Shown: in pieces, positions 60,303-64,000 of the stretch
Layout of the letters: each line of letters opens with the position of its first letter
Position numbering within the stretch: the stretch's first letter is position 1
Assembly (NCBI GenBank): GCA_050258755.1
Contig: JBLMZI010000005.1
Location: forward strand, 62,001 to 126,000
Length of the DNA: 64,000 nucleotides
Reading direction: 5' to 3'
DNA from: JBLMZI01 sp050258755
Lineage (GTDB): Bacteria > Bacillota > Syntrophomonadia > Syntrophomonadales > DTU052
Made by a program: the position numbers and the translations under genes
Notes under the pieces: model-generated
The model's input: only the letters and a program-made list of their open reading frames with translations
Told to the model about the DNA's origin: nothing
Databases searched by the model: none

Positions 60303-60791
60303 TTAGGACGCTTCCTGGTCATTGGACTGATCCCGTCCGCGCAGGTAGAGAAAGGCTCCGGCCCCGATCAGCAGCGCGGGCGGACCGAACTGCCGGACAT
60401 AGTGGCCGACTTGGTGCCACGGGTCCAAGGCGTCGATGAGGTTATTTCCGAGCGCAAACACGCCGATCACCATCATCGCAATCCCAACCACTGTGAACCG
60501 GCTTTCTCCCAACTGTGAAAAAAAGTCCAGCATACCGCGGTCGGGAAGGTCTTCTCCGGCTTGGAACTTGCGGGCAACCGCAAAGGTATCGAAGAAGAAG
60601 TAGAAATACAGCGGAATCCCAAACATCGGGATCAACAGGTCTTCCAGACCAATCCAATTGCTGACCGCCATAATTGAAAAGAACAGGACCATGGCCTCAA
60701 AGCCCTTTTGGGTCAGACCGAGGTACATATACCCTGCGCCCGGCAGCAGGGAGAAGCAAAACAGCAGGAATTTGTTTACTTGCTTATCCAC
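60303..60791 (-). CDS. Hypothetical membrane protein of the ECF sigma operon
   Basis: 162 residues with about four hydrophobic helices (6-24, 30-47, 52-72, 98-116) plus a fifth near the C-terminus (138-152). The N-terminal LLPGAGYMYLGLTQKG resembles TM2-type small membrane domains. It is last in the operon and overlaps the putative anti-sigma gene by 16 bases. No named family assigned. Confidence 0.8.
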   Translation of the reverse strand: MDKQVNKFLLFCFSLLPGAGYMYLGLTQKGFEAMVLFFSIMAVSNWIGLEDLLIPMFGIPLYFYFFFDTFAVARKFQAGEDLPDRGMLDFFSQLGESRFTVVGIAMMVIGVFALGNNLIDALDPWHQVGHYVRQFGPPALLIGAGAFLYLRGRDQSNDQEAS

Positions 60792-61144
60792 TTGGCGGCA
60801 TCCTCCTTAATAAGGTCATATTGAAGAAATATCCGATCGAGCAGCCGATCTCCCAAACCCTGGCTCTGCCGGGTGGTCTCGGCTGTTGCCGATTTTACTG
60901 AAACGGCGAGCGTTTGTACCTGGCTGCCGAAAGGCGTTACATTTAAAAACAGGATCAGGAACCCGGCCACAATCAGGCTGGCGCCGGCGGTCCGAAACTC
61001 GATGATCGGGCCTGGCTTGCGCTTTGCCGCCGGTTTTACCCCGGCGATTGCAGCCATCACCCGGCGGTCAAAATCCGGGGAGAGTTCGAATTCGCTGCGA
61101 GCCGAGCGCAGCAGTTGATCTAGCCGCCGTTCATCTTGTTCCAT
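60776..61144 (-). CDS. Putative anti-sigma factor, single TM
   Basis: 122 residues. The N-terminal cytosolic ~45 residues (DERRLDQLLRSARSEFELSP) resemble a short anti-sigma domain without the zinc HxxxCxxC motif. One TM helix (about 52-69, AGASLIVAGFLILFLNV) is followed by an extracytoplasmic helical tail. It overlaps the sigma gene by 25 bases and the next gene by 16, the tight packing usual for sigma/anti-sigma pairs. Function is inferred from position. Confidence 0.72.
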   Translation of the reverse strand: MEQDERRLDQLLRSARSEFELSPDFDRRVMAAIAGVKPAAKRKPGPIIEFRTAGASLIVAGFLILFLNVTPFGSQVQTLAVSVKSATAETTRQSQGLGDRLLDRIFLQYDLIKEDAAKWISK

Positions 61145-61686
61145 GCCGTTTCACCTCCCGGGTCCAGTTTTCTGGCCAGCATAGTCCGGCCGCGGGCCAG
61201 CTGGGTTTCAATCGTTTTTCTGGGTATATCCAGTGTTTCGGCAATCTCCTGACAGGGGAGATCGTGAAAGTAGTAAAGAATAATGACAGTCCGGTATTTT
61301 TCTGGGAGTTCCCGGACCGCATCCCGAACCTCGGCGCGCTCCGCCACCCGTTCTGCCGGAGGTGAGGCGCGGTCCCGCCAAATTTCAATCAGACGGGCCG
61401 GGCTTCGGGTCTGTTGGCGCCGCTGCCAGTCCCGGCATTTATTGACCGTGATCCGGTACAGCCAGGTTGAAAAGCGGCTGCGGTATTCAAACACCTTCAG
61501 GTTTTTGTATGCCGCAATAAAGACGTCCTGGGCAATATCCTCGGTATCCGCGTGAGACCCGGTCATATGGTACACCATACCGGCCACCTTGGTCCGGTAG
61601 CGCCGCAGAATCTCCGCGTATAATTCCGTATCGCCCTGAAGGATCAGGCGTACCACGTCTTCATCGGCAATGTCGTTGCTTTGCAT
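61120..61686 (-). CDS. ECF-family RNA polymerase sigma factor
   Basis: 188 residues. Region 2 is RYRTKVAGMVYHMTGSHADT with AEDIAQDVF-like TEDIAQDVFIAAYKNL and FSTWLYRITVNKCRD. Region 4 is LPEKYRTVIILYYFHDLPCQ followed by the helix EIAETLDIPRKTIETQLARG. It should direct an envelope-stress or similar regulon and is paired with the downstream anti-sigma candidate. It is 8 bases after the DUF4097 gene. Confidence 0.95.
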   Translation of the reverse strand: MQSNDIADEDVVRLILQGDTELYAEILRRYRTKVAGMVYHMTGSHADTEDIAQDVFIAAYKNLKVFEYRSRFSTWLYRITVNKCRDWQRRQQTRSPARLIEIWRDRASPPAERVAERAEVRDAVRELPEKYRTVIILYYFHDLPCQEIAETLDIPRKTIETQLARGRTMLARKLDPGGETAWNKMNGG

Positions 61687-61694
61687 TACACCAG

Positions 61695-62870
61695 CTACCT
61701 TATCGTAATCGATCCGGTTTCACAGGAGAGTTGAACCGGTATTCGCCCTGTTCCCAGGCGAAGGGTCTGTTTGGCTGGATCTGCACCTTCAGCGGCGACA
61801 CGGTTTGGATTGGCCGTGCCTGGCTTGATACCGCCGCGGGCTGCCAGTCCGGGTGCGATCGTGATGCCGCCCGTTTCCGTGACTGCCGATATTGAACAGT
61901 TGTTCAGCCTGGCTGCTTCAAACCGGATGTCGCCGTTTTCGGCGGTTATGGAGCAGCCGTCGGTCAGATTCTGCGAATTGCTCAGACGAACCGAACCGGT
62001 TTGACTGGCAACCGAGATTGAACCCGACAGGTTGGTTAGCGACGTATCCCCGCTTTCCGTTTGGGTGCGGACCCGCCCCTCAATACCGTCTAAGGTCAGT
62101 GAGCCGCTGACCAGCTGCACATCCAGATCACCGCGTATCCCACTTGCCTTAACATCGCCGGAATCGCCGCGAAAGATGACTGGACCGGACAGATCGGTCA
62201 ACTGTACCGAGCCGGAACCGCAGGTGAGATACAGCGGGTTTTTCGTACCGCGAATCGATAAATCGCCGCTGTCGAGGCTGAAATGGGTTTTTATCCCCGC
62301 GGGCAGGTAAATCGTAATCGCGGTATCCGTTTGTTCAAAACGGCTTCGGACCAGTTTCGGGTTTTCCGTTAGAAAGATCCGGCTGCCTTCCCGGTGCATT
62401 GTGACATAGGATGTCGGGTAACGGTACCGGCGATTCGTATGGTACGTGATTTCTGCCTGCGCGCGGACGGTTTGGTCGGCGGCCGGGAGCACCGTCACCT
62501 GTCCGGCGGACAGGTCTATATCAAGATTGGTGACACCCTGTGCTGATTCCTGCTGTCGGTCGATTTTTCGTTCATGGTATTTCCATCCCATCATGCCGGT
62601 TTCGTCAATCAACTGCCGGGATAGGGACCAGCCGCCGGCGAGCAGGATCCCGATAAAAAACACGATGACCAGGCCGTCCAGCTTGGGCGCTTCGTCGGGT
62701 TTAGCCGCGCGCCAGACGATGAGTTCCACCCCGAGACCGATCAATACCAGCGGCCACCATTGGAGCGGCTGTTTCAGCCACTGAATATCCGGGTAAAACT
62801 GGCCGGCGAACAGGGCCAGGCCAAGCGTCACCAGGCCTATGGCGGTGGTCAGGGTCCCGACTTTCTTCAT
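61695..62870 (-). CDS. Membrane-anchored DUF4097 (toastrack) protein heading the ECF operon
   Basis: 391 residues. There are three hydrophobic helices near the N-terminus (about 8-28, 38-54, 65-83), with LLIAF-like LVIVFFIGILLAGGWSL. An extracytoplasmic beta-solenoid domain (about 110-390) is made of DUF4097 repeats: NLDIDLSAGQVTVLPAAD, FSLDSGDLSIRGTKNPLYLT, DVQLVSGSLTLDGIEGRV, GDTSLTNLSGSISVASQTGS. Such proteins often sit beside ECF sigma, PspC or LiaF-type envelope-stress genes. It is probably the surface sensor or effector of this operon, by inference. Confidence 0.88.
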   Translation of the reverse strand: MKKVGTLTTAIGLVTLGLALFAGQFYPDIQWLKQPLQWWPLVLIGLGVELIVWRAAKPDEAPKLDGLVIVFFIGILLAGGWSLSRQLIDETGMMGWKYHERKIDRQQESAQGVTNLDIDLSAGQVTVLPAADQTVRAQAEITYHTNRRYRYPTSYVTMHREGSRIFLTENPKLVRSRFEQTDTAITIYLPAGIKTHFSLDSGDLSIRGTKNPLYLTCGSGSVQLTDLSGPVIFRGDSGDVKASGIRGDLDVQLVSGSLTLDGIEGRVRTQTESGDTSLTNLSGSISVASQTGSVRLSNSQNLTDGCSITAENGDIRFEAARLNNCSISAVTETGGITIAPGLAARGGIKPGTANPNRVAAEGADPAKQTLRLGTGRIPVQLSCETGSITIR

Positions 62871-62955
62871 GAGCCACCTCGATCCTGTACCGGAATGCCC
62901 TTAAAGCCGGTTGGGCCAGCCGGAGCATTCCGGTGCGTTTGTATTTAATGATATA

Positions 62956-62974
62956 GACGCCGCCTAACGGCGTC
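62956..62974. other. Small hairpin upstream of the ECF operon
   Basis: GACGCCG-CCTAA-CGGCGTC. It has no T run on the minus strand, so it is probably not a terminator and may be an attenuator-like or spacer hairpin. Confidence 0.4.
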
Positions 62975-63014
62975 TGCCTTCAAGCGACGGGCATTTTTTT
63001 GACGGTAAAATATT

Positions 63015-63048
63015 ACAGCGCAGAGTCCGGGACTGCCGGACTCTGCGC
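63015..63048 (-). terminator. Terminator of the 63085 gene
   Basis: CAGAGTCCGG pairs with CCGGACTCTG, followed on the minus strand by CGCTGTAATATTTT, 37 bases after the stop. Confidence 0.65.
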
Positions 63049-63084
63049 CGCAAGGCATGTTTTTTGATTTCGCCGGACCTCTCG

Positions 63085-63723
63085 CTAGATCCAGTTCAGG
63101 AATCCTGCAAAAACAATCAGGCACAAGAGGTCGAATCCTAGGATCGTACCCACAGTAACGGCCTGTTTTTTGCGGCTTTCCATATCGTGTACCCAGAAGC
63201 TGACCGCAAAAAAGGGAAGATAGCCAATCAGGAAAATCAGCCAGGGATTGTGTGCGTTCCACCAGGGCCATTCCCAGGTGAGCGCACCGGCCTGGTTGAG
63301 GATGATTTCCACAATCACGGCGGCGATCGAATTGGCAACCGCCAGGACCCATCGATTCGGCAGCCCTAAGATTCTGGCCGATTTATCGGCTGGCAGCAAA
63401 TGAGCGGCGGCGATTCCCATGACGGCGAACATGAATGTGATTTCCACGTTCAGCCCGATCAGGAGATTGAACGCGGTGCCGCCGCCGGGCGTTCCCCAGA
63501 CCGGTGCATAGTTTGAGAAATGAAAGATAAGTCCGTTCCAGATTTCGTTGAATAGATCCATTCCCCAGAGTGCGAGGCCGGCGAAAACAATCGACCAGTT
63601 TTTGCGGCCGATTTCTACGCTATAGATGTAAAAGACGATGATGAAAAGCGGAATGACATACCAATGAAACTGGCTGGGATCACGCAGAATGGATAAAGCC
63701 TGCGCTGCGGACGGTGTGGGCAT
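63085..63723 (-). CDS. Hypothetical polytopic membrane protein
   Basis: 212 residues with about six hydrophobic helices, Trp and Asn rich (WGMDLFNEIWNGLIFHFSNY; GALTWEWPWWNAHNPWLIFL). I do not recognise the family. GGAGGTAC lies upstream on the minus strand. It is 93 bases downstream of a TetR-type gene on the same strand, so it may be that regulator's target. Confidence 0.8.
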   Translation of the reverse strand: MPTPSAAQALSILRDPSQFHWYVIPLFIIVFYIYSVEIGRKNWSIVFAGLALWGMDLFNEIWNGLIFHFSNYAPVWGTPGGGTAFNLLIGLNVEITFMFAVMGIAAAHLLPADKSARILGLPNRWVLAVANSIAAVIVEIILNQAGALTWEWPWWNAHNPWLIFLIGYLPFFAVSFWVHDMESRKKQAVTVGTILGFDLLCLIVFAGFLNWI

Positions 63724-63816
63724 ATAAAGGGTACCTCCTTGCAGTCTGCTCTTCTCTTAGTTTCAAACGGCAAAGTGGGTTCGTCAAGAGAAAAATGAAA
63801 AAATGAACAAAACGTT

Positions 63817-63999
63817 CTAGAAATCAGTAGTCGGTTGGGCGAGCAGCCCATGGAGCGCCAGATCCAAAGCGCTTTCAAACAGAGCCTCGGCCGCACTTCC
63901 CTCGTTTTTCACATAAGCCCGGTGAACAAACATGATGTAGACGGCATACATGAACTGCGTAAACTGCTCGACATCCACCGAGCGAAAACGGCCTTCGTC
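63817..63999 (-). CDS. C-terminal fragment of a TetR-like regulator (continues beyond the window)
   Basis: Sixty codons are visible, entering at the window edge and stopping at TAG 63819-63817. The helical sequence (SVDVEQFTQFMYAVYIMFVH, then AAEALFESALDLALHGLL) is what the C-terminal dimerisation helices of TetR regulators look like. The DNA-binding part is outside, so the family call is tentative. Confidence 0.55.
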   Translation of the reverse strand, partial: DEGRFRSVDVEQFTQFMYAVYIMFVHRAYVKNEGSAAEALFESALDLALHGLLAQPTTDF

Positions 64000-64000
64000 G

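Overview
The window reads as chromosome of a moderately GC-rich anaerobic Bacillota of the Clostridia (Desulfotomaculum/Peptococcaceae-like grade). This is inference from gene content and order, not from a 16S gene. The clues are the order ppdK ... dgt-dnaG-rpoD ... trmK-nif3, strong AGGAGG ribosome binding sites with frequent ATGA gene overlaps, a YlbF protein, an SdpR/SdpI pair, a copper-amine-oxidase-N stalk protein, a sporulation-type PAS histidine kinase, an FapA (DUF342) protein and a class A RNase P RNA. No sporulation operon, rRNA or CRISPR array is present.

Layout: 1-7400 holds the end of pyruvate phosphate dikinase, a 228-bp long inverted repeat, a small membrane protein and a minus-strand fapA/multi-GAF operon. 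7645-12202 is an information-processing cluster: flavoprotein, dGTPase, primase and the housekeeping sigma factor. It is followed by four tRNAs (Asn, Met, Glu, Val). 12990-17395 is an MMPL/RND transporter translationally coupled to a large exported coiled-coil partner. 17490-17785 is a promoter-to-terminator unit with no gene, a good candidate structured RNA. 17773-24452 holds a PAS kinase, a pseudo-receiver/zinc-ribbon protein, trmK-nif3 and an HD-GYP operon. 24840-34831 holds HU, rnpB, mobB with a RACo-like ASKHA protein, a DUF1015 protein, a PHP phosphatase, a cation antiporter, RidA, an MFS transporter and YlbF. 34832-42695 holds a PrsA-like lipoprotein, Mrp, sdpRI with a symmetrical operator, a minimal SufC-SufB pair, a LysR regulator, and an ornithine/lysine decarboxylase next to spermidine synthase. 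Five tRNAs (Asp, Phe, Gly, Cys, Leu) follow.

A complete integrative element lies at 43432-52092, bounded by a 67-bp perfect direct repeat that is the 3' part of tRNA-Leu(TAA). It encodes a tyrosine integrase, a membrane-anchored Mrr-like nuclease, a primase/SF3-helicase replication protein, an iteron-like repeat region, two small proteins, and a tightly overlapped restriction-modification operon (5-methylcytosine methyltransferase, Eco29kI-type GIY-YIG endonuclease, Vsr mismatch endonuclease). No capsid or conjugation genes are seen, so it looks like a small defence-carrying satellite or mobilizable element. Its right end carries a tRNA-Leu-like sequence with a broken D arm.

Downstream (52457-64000) are a low-complexity protein with the LQxxIGNRA motif known from contractile-injection-system cargo, an orphan amino-acid-type binding lipoprotein, a stalk-domain protein, a phasin-like coiled coil, a macrodomain protein, an EamA transporter, an AIM24-family protein, an ECF sigma/anti-sigma operon headed by a DUF4097 protein, and a TetR regulator running off the window edge. 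The strongest leads are the candidate RNA at 17.5 kb, the integrative element with its iterons and RM-Vsr operon, the IGNR-motif protein, the pseudo-receiver with no standard start codon, and the MMPL/coiled-coil export pair.
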